DNA from: Arthrobacter jinronghuae
GTDB taxonomy: Bacteria > Actinomycetota > Actinomycetes > Actinomycetales > Micrococcaceae
Direction: 5' to 3'
NCBI RefSeq assembly: GCF_025244825.1
Contig: NZ_CP104263.1
Coordinates: forward strand, 1,860,001 to 1,924,000
DNA: 64,000 nt
Under the pieces are notes generated by a model. The model was not told where the DNA came from and did no database searches. It saw only the letters and a program-made list of their open reading frames with translations. Below are positions 22,491 through 31,118 of this stretch, one piece after another. Each line of letters begins with the position of its first letter. Position 1 is the first letter of the stretch. The translations under genes and the position numbers were made by a program.

Positions 22491-23510
22491 CTAGGCCGAG
22501 TCCCGGACCACCAGCGATGTCGGCAGGCGGTTCACCCGTTCAGTGGGCCGGCCTTCTATCAGGTCCACCAGGACCTCCGCCATCTTTCCACCGAGGGCGG
22601 TAATCGGGTGGTGAATGGTCGTCAGGGCAGGACTAAGGCTGGTGGCGTAGTAGTCGTCGTCGAAGCCCACCACGGCGACATCCTCCGGGATGCGCAGCCC
22701 CCGTTCCTGCAGCACCGAATAAGCACCCGACGCCATCTGGTCGTTTGCCGCGAAGACCGCGTCGATGTTCCTGCCGCGGTCCAGCAGGCGGCGCATCGCG
22801 GCCGCTCCGGAGGCCACGGTAAAGTCTCCGGTCTCCACCAGGGCGTCATCCAGGCCTGCGCGGCGGACTTCGGCCCGCCAGCCGGCGAGCCGGTCCACAC
22901 CTGCAAGCATGTCCTGCGGCCCGGCGATCGTGGCAATGCTCCGCCGTCCGGCGCCGGTGAGCCTGGCCGTGGCAGCCGCAGCGCCTTCCTCATTGTCCAC
23001 TTCCACGAAGTAGCTCTGACCGGCGTCCACCAGGGGACGCCCGGCGAAAACGACCGGCAGCTGACCGTTCAACCGCTCCCAGGAATGGTCGCCCGTGTGG
23101 TGCGAAACCACCAGGACGCCGTCCACGTTTCCGCCCAGCAGGTAGCGGCGGGTTTTCTCCGGGTTGGATTCCGAGGAGGTCACCATGTTGAGCATGTACT
23201 CGGTGGTGTTCAGGTAACGGGCAATTCCTTCCACCACGCTGGCGAAGAAGGGATCCGCAAAGACCTTGGAGGTGGACTCCGGAACGAGCAGCGTCACCGT
23301 ATACGTCCGCCGGCTGGCCAAGGTCCGGGCGGCGCGGTTGGGGACATAGTTCAGCGCCCGGACGGCCTTTTCCACCGAGTCGGCCATGCTCGGGTCAACG
23401 GAAGGCGAACCGTTGACCACCCGGGACACCGTGGCCCTGGAAACGCCGGCCAGGGCGGCCACCATTTCCAGGGTCGGGGCGGGGCGCGCCTGGCCGGATT
23501 CAGCACTCAC
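22491..23510 (-). CDS. cebR: LacI-family repressor, CebR-like
   Basis: A 339-residue repressor with an N-terminal LacI-type helix-turn-helix (13-32, LEMVAALAGVSRATVSRVV), hinge helix (NRAARTLASRR) and periplasmic-binding-protein-like ligand domain (FVEVDNEEGAAAATARL, VFAANDQMASGAYSVLQERG, PEDVAVVGFDD). It lies 59 bases after the beta-glucosidase gene and the locus carries two GAGCGCTC-core operators like those bound by actinobacterial CebR/CelR, so I infer control of cello-oligosaccharide uptake with cellobiose-like inducers. The GTG start has AGGAG seven bases upstream. The gene ends six bases from the convergent ligase gene with no terminator between. Confidence 0.82.
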   Translation of the reverse strand: MSAESGQARPAPTLEMVAALAGVSRATVSRVVNGSPSVDPSMADSVEKAVRALNYVPNRAARTLASRRTYTVTLLVPESTSKVFADPFFASVVEGIARYLNTTEYMLNMVTSSESNPEKTRRYLLGGNVDGVLVVSHHTGDHSWERLNGQLPVVFAGRPLVDAGQSYFVEVDNEEGAAAATARLTGAGRRSIATIAGPQDMLAGVDRLAGWRAEVRRAGLDDALVETGDFTVASGAAAMRRLLDRGRNIDAVFAANDQMASGAYSVLQERGLRIPEDVAVVGFDDDYYATSLSPALTTIHHPITALGGKMAEVLVDLIEGRPTERVNRLPTSLVVRDSA

Positions 23511-23569
23511 AGTTTTCTCCTACGCGACTGAGGGCCGAGACGCCCGATCGGTGCCCAGTTTACGGGACG

Positions 23570-25024
23570 TCACACCATCGAGGCGGTAGCCGTCCCACGG
23601 GTGCCGGAATCCTCGTCCCGGCTGGCCGCGATCAGCCGGCTGTAGGCAAGGCCGCTGTCCTTGACCGTGCGTTCCTGGGTGTCGTAATCCACCCGGACAA
23701 TACCGAAACGCTTGCTGTAGCCCCAGGACCACTCGAAGTTGTCCATCAAGGACCACACGAAGTAGCCGCGGACGTCTGCTCCCGCGTCAATCGCACGGCC
23801 GACCGCGGCGATGTGGTCCATGATGAAGCCGGTGCGTTCGGCATCCGGCACGCTTCCGTCATCGCTCACGACGTCGTCGTAGGCAGCCCCGTTTTCGGTG
23901 ATGTACAGCGGCGGCAGGTCCGTGTACTCCTCGCCCAGGCGGACCAGGAGCCGGCGGAGCCCGTCGGGGTTGACCTCCCAGCCCATGGCGGTACGGGGCA
24001 GGCCGCGGCTCGGGAACGTGATGTGTTCGGCGCCGATCCAGGGGGAGGCCACGGGCCGCCCGGCGCCGCCGGAATGGCCGTCGGCGCCGCTGGTGTCCGG
24101 GTGTCCGCTGATCTGGTCATCGTGGTAATGGTTCACTCCCAGGAAATCGATGGGGGTCCCGATGATCTCCAGGTCGCCCGGACGGATGGCCTCGGCCAAA
24201 CCAAACGGCTCCAGGTCCTTCAGCGAATCCTCCGGATAGGCGCCCCGAAGGATGGGGTCGAGGAAGATGCGGTTCTGCAGGGAGTCAAAGAGCCGTGCCG
24301 CTTCCAGGTCCACGGGGTCGGAGGCATCCCGCGGGATGGAGTTGCTGAGGTTCAGCGTGATGCCCAGCTGCTGGGCGCCGCGGGAACGGAGTTCGTTGAC
24401 AGCCATGCCGTGGGCGAGGTGCTGATGGTGGACCGCTGCGATGGCGGCGCGGGGTTCCTGCCGGCCCGGAGCGTGTACCCCGGATCCGTAGCCCAGCAGG
24501 GACGAGCAGAACGGTTCGTTGAAGGTGGTCCAATGCTGCACCCGGTCCCCAAGGGCGGAGTAAACATCATTCGCGTACTCAACAAAGCGGTACGCAGTGT
24601 CCCGGTTGGCCCAGCCGCCCTTCTCTTCCAGGGCCTGCGGCAGATCCCAGTGGTAGAGGGTGAGCCAGGGCAGGATCCCGGCGCCGAGCAGTTCATCCAC
24701 CAGGCGGGAGTAGAAGTCCAGCCCAGCACTGCTGGTGCCCCGGTCTCCCGGCCGCACCCGTGCCCAGCTGGTGGAGAAGCGGTAGGAGTCCAGTCCAAGG
24801 TCCTTCATCAGGGCGACGTCGGCAGGCATGCGGTGGTAATGGTCCACTGCAACTGCCGGGGTGTCGAGATTCTTCACGTTTCCGGGGGTCCGGGCGAACG
24901 TGTCCCACACGGAGTCTTCCTTGCCGTCCTCCCATGCGGCTCCTTCGACCTGGGCCGCCGCTGTGGCGGATCCCCAGATAAAACCCGCTGGAAAATTCCT
25001 TCGCTCCGTGGCGTTGTTCGTCAT
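23570..25024 (-). CDS. bglC: GH1 family beta-glucosidase
   Basis: Cytoplasmic retaining beta-glucosidase of 484 residues, likely cleaving imported cellobiose and other beta-glucosides. The acid/base glutamate is in WTTFNEPF (Glu170) and the nucleophile in LYITENGAAY (Glu377); the N-terminal FPAGFIWGSATAAAQVEG and late WSLMDNFEWSWGYSKRFG are diagnostic for GH1. No signal peptide is seen. The ATG at 25024 overlaps the stop of the upstream permease gene by one base (TAATG), so translation is coupled. Confidence 0.94.
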   Translation of the reverse strand: MTNNATERRNFPAGFIWGSATAAAQVEGAAWEDGKEDSVWDTFARTPGNVKNLDTPAVAVDHYHRMPADVALMKDLGLDSYRFSTSWARVRPGDRGTSSAGLDFYSRLVDELLGAGILPWLTLYHWDLPQALEEKGGWANRDTAYRFVEYANDVYSALGDRVQHWTTFNEPFCSSLLGYGSGVHAPGRQEPRAAIAAVHHQHLAHGMAVNELRSRGAQQLGITLNLSNSIPRDASDPVDLEAARLFDSLQNRIFLDPILRGAYPEDSLKDLEPFGLAEAIRPGDLEIIGTPIDFLGVNHYHDDQISGHPDTSGADGHSGGAGRPVASPWIGAEHITFPSRGLPRTAMGWEVNPDGLRRLLVRLGEEYTDLPPLYITENGAAYDDVVSDDGSVPDAERTGFIMDHIAAVGRAIDAGADVRGYFVWSLMDNFEWSWGYSKRFGIVRVDYDTQERTVKDSGLAYSRLIAASRDEDSGTRGTATASMV

Positions 25025-25926
25025 TAACCCTTCACTGCTCCCTGCATGATTCCGGATATAAGTTGTTTTCCTGCCACCGCGAAAAGGATGAGCAGGGGAA
25101 TGGTTGCCAGCACGGCACCGGTAAGGACCACCGCGTAGTCGGTATACCGGTTGGACTGCAGCTGGCTTAGAGCGGTCTGGAGGGTGGGGTTGCCGGCGTC
25201 GAGTACAAGCATCGGCCACAGGAAGTCCGTCCACGCAGACATAAACGTAAACAGGCTGAGGATGGCCATTGCCGGCCTCGCCGCGGGCAGGGCCACATGC
25301 CAGAACGTCTTGATCATGTTGGCGCCGTCCATCCGCGCGGACTCGATCAGTTCGTCCGGAATGACATCCACCAGGTACTGGCGCATAAAGAACACGCCGA
25401 AGGCCGTCACGAGCGTCGGGATGATGACGGCACCGATATCACCGGTCCAGCCGTAGTGCCGCATCACCATAAACAGGGGAATGATTCCGAGCTGGGTCGG
25501 AATGGCCATGGTTGCCACCACTGCGACCATCAGCCCGTTGTTCCCGCGGAAACGCAGCTTCGCGAAGGCGTACCCCGCCAAGGTGGAGAACATCACGACG
25601 GAAACAGTGATGATGGTCGAGATCAGGATGCTGTTCCACAACGCCGTCCAGAACGGAATGGTGTCGAATACCTCGGCAACGTTCTTCCAGAAATTCCCGC
25701 CTGGCAGCAACGGAGGCCAGGTAAGGCTCAGCGCTTCATTGGACCGGCTGCCCACCACTGCGGACCACCACAGCGGGTAGGCGGAACCGATGAAGAAAGC
25801 GAGCAGCAGGCCGTAGGTCAGATAGCCGGGGCGAAGGCCGTTGCCCAGGATCCGGTGCCGCAGCGCCGGGCGGCGGCGCGGGGCCCGCGGTTGGGTCCTC
25901 GGCGCGGTCTTTTCGACGATACTCAC
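25024..25926 (-). CDS. cebG: Sugar ABC transporter permease (CebG-like)
   Basis: A 300-residue inner membrane permease of the MalG/CUT1 class with six predicted helices after a basic N-terminus (RAPRRRPALRHRI). The EAA loop that docks the ATPase is visible in ELIESARMDGANMIKTFWHV followed by ALPAARP. It pairs with the upstream permease and the lipoprotein binding protein. No ATPase is encoded here; actinobacterial sugar systems of this type commonly share an MsiK-type ATPase coded elsewhere. The start is the GTG at 25926, overlapping the stop of the previous gene by four bases (GTGA). Confidence 0.88.
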   Translation of the reverse strand: MSIVEKTAPRTQPRAPRRRPALRHRILGNGLRPGYLTYGLLLAFFIGSAYPLWWSAVVGSRSNEALSLTWPPLLPGGNFWKNVAEVFDTIPFWTALWNSILISTIITVSVVMFSTLAGYAFAKLRFRGNNGLMVAVVATMAIPTQLGIIPLFMVMRHYGWTGDIGAVIIPTLVTAFGVFFMRQYLVDVIPDELIESARMDGANMIKTFWHVALPAARPAMAILSLFTFMSAWTDFLWPMLVLDAGNPTLQTALSQLQSNRYTDYAVVLTGAVLATIPLLILFAVAGKQLISGIMQGAVKG

Positions 25927-26924
25927 TTTTGCTTCCCTTTCACTGCGGGCCGGCGGCGCTGCCGTTTGCCGTCGGATGACGCTATCCGCCTGGACAAGGC
26001 CAGATTGAGGACTCCGAAAAGAATGATGATGAGGAACAGCAGCCAGGCAATGGCCGATGCAGCTCCGAAATCCTGCCGCTGGAAGGCCATCTCCCACAGG
26101 TAAAGAACGGTGGTCTGGAACTCGCGCTCCGGGCCGCCGGCATACGTGGGATCGAAGAGGCGCGGCTCGGTGAAGATCTGCAGTCCTCCGATCGTGGAGG
26201 TGATGACCACGAAGATCATGGTGGGCCGGATGCTCGGCAGGGTAATGCTGAAGAAGCGCCGGATGGCACCGGCTCCGTCGATAGCGGCGGATTCGTAAAT
26301 ATCGCGCGGAACTGCCTGCATGGCGGCCAGGAGGATCAGCGCGTTGTAGCCGGTCCACCGCCAGTTGACCATGGATGCCACCGCCACGTGGCTGGGAAAG
26401 GTTTCGGTCCGCCACATGATCGGATCTATGCCGAAGTTGCTCAGCACGCTGTTAATGAGGCCATGCTGCTCGTTGAACATGTAGGTGAAAATCAGGGCTA
26501 CGGCAACCGGCGTCACCACGTAGGGGATGAGCACGCTCATGCGCCAGAACGTCTTGCCCCGGATGTTCTGGTCAAGGACTGCGGCTATCACCAGGGCGCC
26601 CGCCAGCTGCGGAATCGCCGAGAGCAGGAAAATGCTCATCGTGTTGAAAAGCGAGTTCCAGAAGAAGCGGTCGGCGAGGACCTCGGCGAAGTTCCCCAGT
26701 CCGATAAAGTCGCCCTGGCCCTTCAGGAGGTGCCAGTCGTACAGCGAAACGTAGAACGTGTAGACCAGCGGAAACAGGCCCACCAGTGCGAAGAGCACGA
26801 AAAACGGTGAAATGTACAGGTAGGGAGAGGCTTTGACGTCCCAGACGTTCAGGCGCTGCCTAAACGTGGGTTTGATTTTCTCCGGCGGCGCGGCGGGCGC
26901 GGGCGGCTTCATGGTTACGGTCAT
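25923..26924 (-). CDS. cebF: Sugar ABC transporter permease (CebF-like)
   Basis: A 333-residue permease of the MalF/CUT1 class with six main predicted helices. The EAA loop reads DIYESAAIDGAGAIRRFFSI followed by TLPSIRP. The N-terminus is Pro/Ala-rich and cytoplasmic. It works with CebG-like and CebE-like partners for import of a beta-glucoside. Two starts are possible: a GTG at 26936 and the ATG at 26924; I chose the ATG because GAGA precedes it, but the ribosome site is weak. The gene follows cebE by 56 bases. Confidence 0.87.
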   Translation of the reverse strand: MTVTMKPPAPAAPPEKIKPTFRQRLNVWDVKASPYLYISPFFVLFALVGLFPLVYTFYVSLYDWHLLKGQGDFIGLGNFAEVLADRFFWNSLFNTMSIFLLSAIPQLAGALVIAAVLDQNIRGKTFWRMSVLIPYVVTPVAVALIFTYMFNEQHGLINSVLSNFGIDPIMWRTETFPSHVAVASMVNWRWTGYNALILLAAMQAVPRDIYESAAIDGAGAIRRFFSITLPSIRPTMIFVVITSTIGGLQIFTEPRLFDPTYAGGPEREFQTTVLYLWEMAFQRQDFGAASAIAWLLFLIIILFGVLNLALSRRIASSDGKRQRRRPAVKGKQK

Positions 26925-26980
26925 ATCGATTCTCACAGTCCATCAGGGGGCCTCCGGTTCCCCGGAGGCCCCGCTGGGTA

Positions 26981-28294
26981 CTAGTCCTTGACTACCAGCT
27001 CGTTCAGGAGTTGAACTGCTTCATTCCAGGCACCCTCGCCGTCGACCTTGCCCGAATCAAGCTGGGTCAGTGCCACACCGAAGACCTTTTCCTGGATTAC
27101 CGAATCGTCCGGGCCCTTGAACTGGGCGACCACGCCTTCTGCGCGGGAAGCCAGGATCGCGCCGGTCGGGGCGTTGTTGAACATCGGATTGGGAGTTGCA
27201 TCCTCCGCCAGCTGTTCCTGCGCCTCAATGGTGCTGGGGAAGTTGTTGGCGGCCGCCGACTGCTTCACCTGCTGCTCGGGAGCGGTGAGCCAGGCTGCGA
27301 GTTTCGCCGCTTCCTCCTTGTGCTCGGAGGTTTCGGGGACTGCCAGGAACGCGCCGCCCCAGTTCGATGCACCGCCGGGGAAGACATCGGCGAAGTCCCA
27401 GCCCGAGTCCGCGCCGCCGCCGGCCGATTCCAGCTGTTCCTGGATGGTGCCCAGCATCCAGCCCGGGCACACGAAGGTGGCGAAGGAGCCGTCAGTGAAC
27501 GCCTTGCCGGTTCCCCAGTCCCACTTGGTTTCGTTGGCGGAGAGGCCTGCCTGGGTTCCGGCAGCAAGCTGCATGAACTGTTCCTTCATGGCGTCATTGC
27601 CTTCGATGTTCAAGTCACCGTCGGCAGTGTAGTAGCCCTCCTTCATCTGGTTCACCATGGAGTTCCAGACGAATCCGGACTGGTCGTACCAGGCCTTGCC
27701 GGTCTTCTCGTGGTACTGGTTGCCAAGTTCGAAGTAGGTGTCCCAGGTTGCGTCGTCGCCGCCGAAGAGTTCCGCTACGGCTTCGCGGTCGCTCGGCAGG
27801 CCGGCTTCCTCGAACAGCTTGCCGTTGTAGCACAGGCCCTGCGGTCCGATATCGGTGCCGTAGCCGATGACACGGCCGTCGGCGTCGGTGCCCTGCTTGT
27901 ACTTCCAGTCCACCCAGTTGTCCTTGATATCTTCCGCGCCGTACTCGTTCAGGTCCACGAACTGGTCCGAGACGTCCATGACCGCACCGAGCCAGCCCTC
28001 TTCGAGGGCCACCACGTCGCTGACGCCGGAACCGGCCGCCAGCTTGGTGAAGAGGTCCGTCTGCGCATTGGCGCCGCGGTCGATGTTGTTGGCCTGGATG
28101 TCGATGCCGGGGTTGGCTTCCTCGTATTCGGCATACAGATCGTCATAGCCGAAGGTTCCGAAGGTGGTGACGGTCAGCTTCAGGGGATTGTCTTCACTGG
28201 CAGCTTCGCTGTCGCCGCCGCCGCAGCCAACGGCCAGCAGGGCTACTACGGCAGCACCTGCAATCGCCGCCGCGGGATGTCGGAAATTCTTCAC
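26981..28294 (-). CDS. cebE: Sugar-binding lipoprotein of ABC transporter (CebE-like)
   Basis: Extracellular solute-binding protein of family 1. It has a lipoprotein signal peptide: basic VKNFRHP, hydrophobic stretch, and lipobox LAVGC with the lipidated Cys at residue 24, followed by GGGDSEAASED. The mature part carries SBP motifs such as VVALEEGWLGAV, TDIGPQGLCYNGKLFEEAGL and NWGGAFLAVPETSEHKEEAA. Cellobiose or related beta-glucosides are the inferred ligands from the GH1 neighbour and operators. I set the start at the GTG at 28294, five bases after AAAGGAG; the GTG six bases earlier lies within that ribosome site. Confidence 0.9.
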   Translation of the reverse strand: MKNFRHPAAAIAGAAVVALLAVGCGGGDSEAASEDNPLKLTVTTFGTFGYDDLYAEYEEANPGIDIQANNIDRGANAQTDLFTKLAAGSGVSDVVALEEGWLGAVMDVSDQFVDLNEYGAEDIKDNWVDWKYKQGTDADGRVIGYGTDIGPQGLCYNGKLFEEAGLPSDREAVAELFGGDDATWDTYFELGNQYHEKTGKAWYDQSGFVWNSMVNQMKEGYYTADGDLNIEGNDAMKEQFMQLAAGTQAGLSANETKWDWGTGKAFTDGSFATFVCPGWMLGTIQEQLESAGGGADSGWDFADVFPGGASNWGGAFLAVPETSEHKEEAAKLAAWLTAPEQQVKQSAAANNFPSTIEAQEQLAEDATPNPMFNNAPTGAILASRAEGVVAQFKGPDDSVIQEKVFGVALTQLDSGKVDGEGAWNEAVQLLNELVVKD

Positions 28295-28424
28295 GGTCAC
28301 TCCTTTGTGTGTGGGTAAAGCAGTTGATGATCCCGGGTGGTAGACCGTGCCTGGTGCTCGGGTGGCGTGATCCGACGAAAGCGGGAGGAAAGAAAAGTGG
28401 TTCCTGCGGCGGGAGCGGAGTCTG

Positions 28425-28438
28425 AGAGAGCGCTCTCT
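28425..28438. promoter_or_regulatory. CebR-type operator O1
   Basis: A perfect 14-bp palindrome, AGAGAGCGCTCTCT, located just downstream of the cebE promoter -10. It shares 10 of 14 positions, including the GAGCGCTC core, with the TGGGAGCGCTCCCA site known for CebR/CelR repressors. An identical copy lies 55 bases away. Confidence 0.85.
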
Positions 28439-28451
28439 ACGCGTCGGTTAC

Positions 28452-28480
28452 AGGCTAGGAGTGATCTGCGCCACTGTCAA
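28452..28480 (-). promoter_or_regulatory. Promoter of the cebEFG-bglC operon
   Basis: On the minus strand a consensus TTGACA (28480-28475) and TAGCCT (28457-28452) are separated by exactly 17 bases. The two operators sit on either side, one overlapping the end of the -35 and one just past the start of transcription, which is an arrangement expected for tight repression. The leader before cebE is about 150 bases. Confidence 0.88.
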
Positions 28481-28493
28481 GAGAGCGCTCTCT
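28480..28493. promoter_or_regulatory. CebR-type operator O2
   Basis: A second perfect AGAGAGCGCTCTCT palindrome, sharing its first base with the -35 hexamer of the cebE promoter. Confidence 0.85.
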
Positions 28494-28500
28494 GGTGCAC

Positions 28501-28530
28501 AAAAAGGCGTCCCCGGGCAGGCCGGGGACG
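28501..28530 (-). terminator. Rho-independent terminator after the methyltransferase gene
   Basis: On the minus strand a 9-bp stem (CGTCCCCGG with CCGGGGACG, five-base loop) is followed by GCCTTTTT. It ends the yigZ-methyltransferase transcript before the ceb promoter region. Confidence 0.88.
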
Positions 28531-28549
28531 GGATGCGGCGGTGCGGCCT

Positions 28550-29719
28550 TTAGCGCCGGGTGCTGACCGTGACCGTGAACTTCGGGTTGCGGGCCACTTC
28601 ACGGGTGGGACCGACCAGCCTGGCCAGGGCGGGCTTATACAACAGGTGGCTGTTCCAAACCGTCCAGAGCTCCCCGCCGGGCTGCAGGACACGTCCGGCA
28701 TCGGCAAAAAGCTTGAGCGCGATGCCGGCATGTACCGCGGCACCGATGTGGAACGGCGGGTTCAGGACCACCAGTTCTTCCGAGCGGTCCGGCAGCGGGC
28801 CCAGCGCATCGGCCCGGGTGACGACGGCGCGGTCCGCCACGCCGTTGGCGGCCAGGGTGCGGGCGGCGGAGGCGGCAGCAGCGGCTGACTGGTCGGTGGC
28901 CAGCACCGTGAGGTCCGGCCTGGTCAGTGCGAGGTAGGCGGCAATGGTGCCGGTCCCGCAGCCAAGGTCCACGGCGCGCCGGGCCGCGCGGGCCTGGGCC
29001 AGGTGTGGCAGCAGGAACCGGGTGCCGGGATCCAGTGCAGTTCCGCCGAACGCAGCGCCGTAGGCCCAGAGTTCCAGCGGCTGCGCCAGGCCGACGTCGT
29101 GCCGTTGGGAGACCGGAAAGGCCGGTTCCGGGAGCTGCTCCGGCGGAAGGGGCGAGGCCGCCGTCAGGACCCTGGATTTCTGCCGGCCGAGCCCGGCGGT
29201 GACGGAGCCGAAGTAGCGGGCGAGGACCTCGTTCATGGCCGGGGTCATGTGTTTGACCCGTCCGCCGGCGTAGACCGTCACATCCGGTGCGGCGTTGGCC
29301 GCGATCAGCGCAGCGATCTCTTCCAGGGCGGCAAGCGAGCGGGGGAGCCGCAGCAGCACCAGGCGGGCGCCTTCGGCCAGCGGCGCCGTGAGGGCATGGT
29401 GGCTGAAAACGTCCGGCAACCCCAGGTCCGCGGCGTTGGCATCAAGCGCCTGTTCGCCGCTCAGCGGATCCTGGTGGACACGCAGGCGTCGCAGTCCATG
29501 CCGGGCCGCGGCTCCGAGCGTGAGCGCGCCGTAGGAATCGCCGATGACGACGACGCCGGGCTGGTCCGGGTTTGCTGCTCCGGAAAGGTCCGGCGCGGCC
29601 GTGTCCAGCAGAAGGGTGTCGGCGGCGTCCCAGGCCTGCAGGTTGGGGGCTTCGACGTCCGGCCTGCGGCGCAGGCGGGAAAAGTCGAAGTCGGTCCGGC
29701 CCGGTGCGGGGTCAGTCAC
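28550..29719 (-). CDS. RsmC/RlmG-like rRNA (guanine-N2) methyltransferase
   Basis: A 389-residue protein built from two methyltransferase-like halves. The C-terminal half is the active one: SAM-binding AVDLGCGTGTIAAYLAL (about 254-270) and the catalytic NPPF motif in LVVLNPPFHIGAAVH, which marks N2-guanine or N6-adenine methylation. The N-terminal half (GVVVIGDSYGALTLGAA) is degenerate, as in RsmC and RlmG, where it aids RNA binding. Length matches RlmG. The target nucleotide cannot be assigned. The GTG start overlaps the end of the YigZ gene by eight bases, so both form one operon. Confidence 0.83.
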   Translation of the reverse strand: MTDPAPGRTDFDFSRLRRRPDVEAPNLQAWDAADTLLLDTAAPDLSGAANPDQPGVVVIGDSYGALTLGAAARHGLRRLRVHQDPLSGEQALDANAADLGLPDVFSHHALTAPLAEGARLVLLRLPRSLAALEEIAALIAANAAPDVTVYAGGRVKHMTPAMNEVLARYFGSVTAGLGRQKSRVLTAASPLPPEQLPEPAFPVSQRHDVGLAQPLELWAYGAAFGGTALDPGTRFLLPHLAQARAARRAVDLGCGTGTIAAYLALTRPDLTVLATDQSAAAAASAARTLAANGVADRAVVTRADALGPLPDRSEELVVLNPPFHIGAAVHAGIALKLFADAGRVLQPGGELWTVWNSHLLYKPALARLVGPTREVARNPKFTVTVSTRR

Positions 29720-30389
29720 GGTCGATCCATTCTGTTCCGAGGGGGACCGGTTCGGAGGCTCCGGCGGTCAGGGAAGCGAGCCTGGCATGGAAGGCAGCCA
29801 GGGCGTCGGGGGTGTCCGGCAGGGCAACGTTGATGGAGGCACCGGCGGCCAAATAATCGGTGCCCAGCACACTGATGCCTGCGGTCCGGAGGTCGTTTTC
29901 CAACCGTCCGGCCGCTGAGTGCCCGGCCGGGATGCCGTAAAGCTGCATCCGCCGGCGCCGCAGCAGGGGCGCGGTGTCGAGGGCCGAGGAGACGGACTCG
30001 GAGTAGGCACGCACCAGCCCGCCCGCACCGAGCAGGATCCCGCCGAAGTAGCGGACGGTCACGGCGGTGATGTCGCTGAGGTCGGTCGCTCCGTTGAAGG
30101 TCTCCCGTTTGGTGAGCGCTTCCAGCATCGGGATACCGGCGGTGCCGGACGGTTCGCCGTCGTCGCTGGAGCGTTGGACCTCGCGCGCGGGGCCCAGCAC
30201 GAAGGCGCTGCAGTGGTGCCGGGCATCGTGGAACTCGCGGCGCAGGTCCGCCACCAGGGCGCGCGCCTGCTCTTCGGTTTCGGTGCGGCGCAGCACGGTG
30301 ATGAAGCGTGAGCGTCGGATTTCAAGTTCAGCGCGGTGTTCACGGGCGACGGTGGTGTAGCGCCCCGCCGCCGCGTCGATATCGCTCAC
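29712..30389 (-). CDS. YigZ/IMPACT family protein
   Basis: A 225-residue member of the UPF0029/IMPACT family, with the signature block around DDGEPSGTAGIPMLEALTKR and VRYFGGILLGAGGLVRAYS in the N-terminal domain and a ferredoxin-like C-terminal domain. Eukaryotic IMPACT acts on translational control; the bacterial role is unclear and may involve ribosome or peptide metabolism. It is the first gene of the operon with the methyltransferase. The GTG at 30389 is preceded by GGAAGG and, directly before that, a TAGACT -10 element. Confidence 0.88.
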   Translation of the reverse strand: MSDIDAAAGRYTTVAREHRAELEIRRSRFITVLRRTETEEQARALVADLRREFHDARHHCSAFVLGPAREVQRSSDDGEPSGTAGIPMLEALTKRETFNGATDLSDITAVTVRYFGGILLGAGGLVRAYSESVSSALDTAPLLRRRRMQLYGIPAGHSAAGRLENDLRTAGISVLGTDYLAAGASINVALPDTPDALAAFHARLASLTAGASEPVPLGTEWIDRD

Positions 30390-30395
30390 CCTTCC

Positions 30396-30401
30396 AGTCT
30401 A
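30396..30401 (-). promoter_or_regulatory. Leaderless-type -10 (TAGACT) of yigZ
   Basis: TAGACT on the minus strand lies six bases before the GTG at 30389. Confidence 0.5.
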
Positions 30402-30428
30402 GTAGGCGGTTCCGGTCCGCGACGGCGG

Positions 30429-30434
30429 TAGGGT
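30429..30434 (+). promoter_or_regulatory. Leaderless -10 (TAGGGT) of coaE
   Basis: TAGGGT followed by six bases (GGGGGC) and the coaE ATG. The yigZ and coaE -10 elements face away from each other across 27 bases. Confidence 0.55.
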
Positions 30435-30440
30435 GGGGGC

Positions 30441-31061
30441 ATGCTCAAGGTTGGACTCACCGGCGGGATTGCTGCCGGAAAATCCCTGGTCGCGCGGACC
30501 CTCGTCCAGTGCGGCGCCGTGCTGGTGGACGCCGATGCCCTGGCCCGTGAAGTGGTGGAGCCGGGCACGGAAGGCATGGCCGCCGTCGTCGAGGCCTTCG
30601 GCCCTCGGATCCTGGCCGCTGACGGCTCGCTGGACCGCCCGGCGCTGGCCGCAGTGGTCTTCGGCGACGAGGAACGCCGCGCCGTGCTGAACGGCATCAT
30701 CCATCCGCTGGTCCGGGCGCGGGCAGCGCAGCTTGCGGCGGAGGCCCCGCCGGACGGGATCCTGGTCCAGGACATCCCGTTGCTGGTGGAAACCGGCCAG
30801 GCCGGGAACTTCGATTTTGTCCTCGTGGTCGAGGCACCCGAGGATGTCCGGCTGGACCGCATGGTCCGGATGCGGGGGATGGATCCCGAGGCCGCACGCG
30901 CCCGCATCGCGGCGCAGGCAACTCCCGAACAGCGGGCGGAGGCGGCCGACGTCGTCCTGCACAACACCGGCACGCCCGAGGAACTGGTGTCCGCCGTACG
31001 CCGGCTGTGGGAGACCCGGCTGGTGCCGCTGAACGAGGCGCGGAGCCGGGCTGGACGCTAG
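30441..31061 (+). CDS. coaE: Dephospho-CoA kinase
   Basis: Last step of coenzyme A biosynthesis: ATP-dependent phosphorylation of dephospho-CoA. The 206-residue P-loop kinase starts VGLTGGIAAGKSLVA (Walker A at about residues 8-15), then VLVDADALAREVVEPG (the DAD motif) and IHPLVRARAAQL plus VQDIPLLVETG of the substrate lid. Length is standard. It is 57 bases before uvrB, the usual actinobacterial order, although uvrB seems to have its own promoter. Confidence 0.95.
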   Translation: MLKVGLTGGIAAGKSLVARTLVQCGAVLVDADALAREVVEPGTEGMAAVVEAFGPRILAADGSLDRPALAAVVFGDEERRAVLNGIIHPLVRARAAQLAAEAPPDGILVQDIPLLVETGQAGNFDFVLVVEAPEDVRLDRMVRMRGMDPEAARARIAAQATPEQRAEAADVVLHNTGTPEELVSAVRRLWETRLVPLNEARSRAGR

Positions 31062-31105
31062 TTCAGCCCCTAGCAAAGCGGACCACGGCTGTCCGCATAG
31101 CGGAG

Positions 31106-31111
31106 TAGTTT
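31106..31111 (+). promoter_or_regulatory. Leaderless -10 (TAGTTT) of uvrB
   Basis: TAGTTT, then seven bases, then the uvrB ATG at 31119. I see no SOS box here, in contrast to uvrA. Confidence 0.5.
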
Positions 31112-31118
31112 TATAGGC

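Noticed and set aside
25927-26415. Long N-terminal extension of the cebG frame inside cebF
   Set aside because: It is the out-of-frame reading of cebF; the GTG at 25926 with a GTGA overlap is the usual coupled start.
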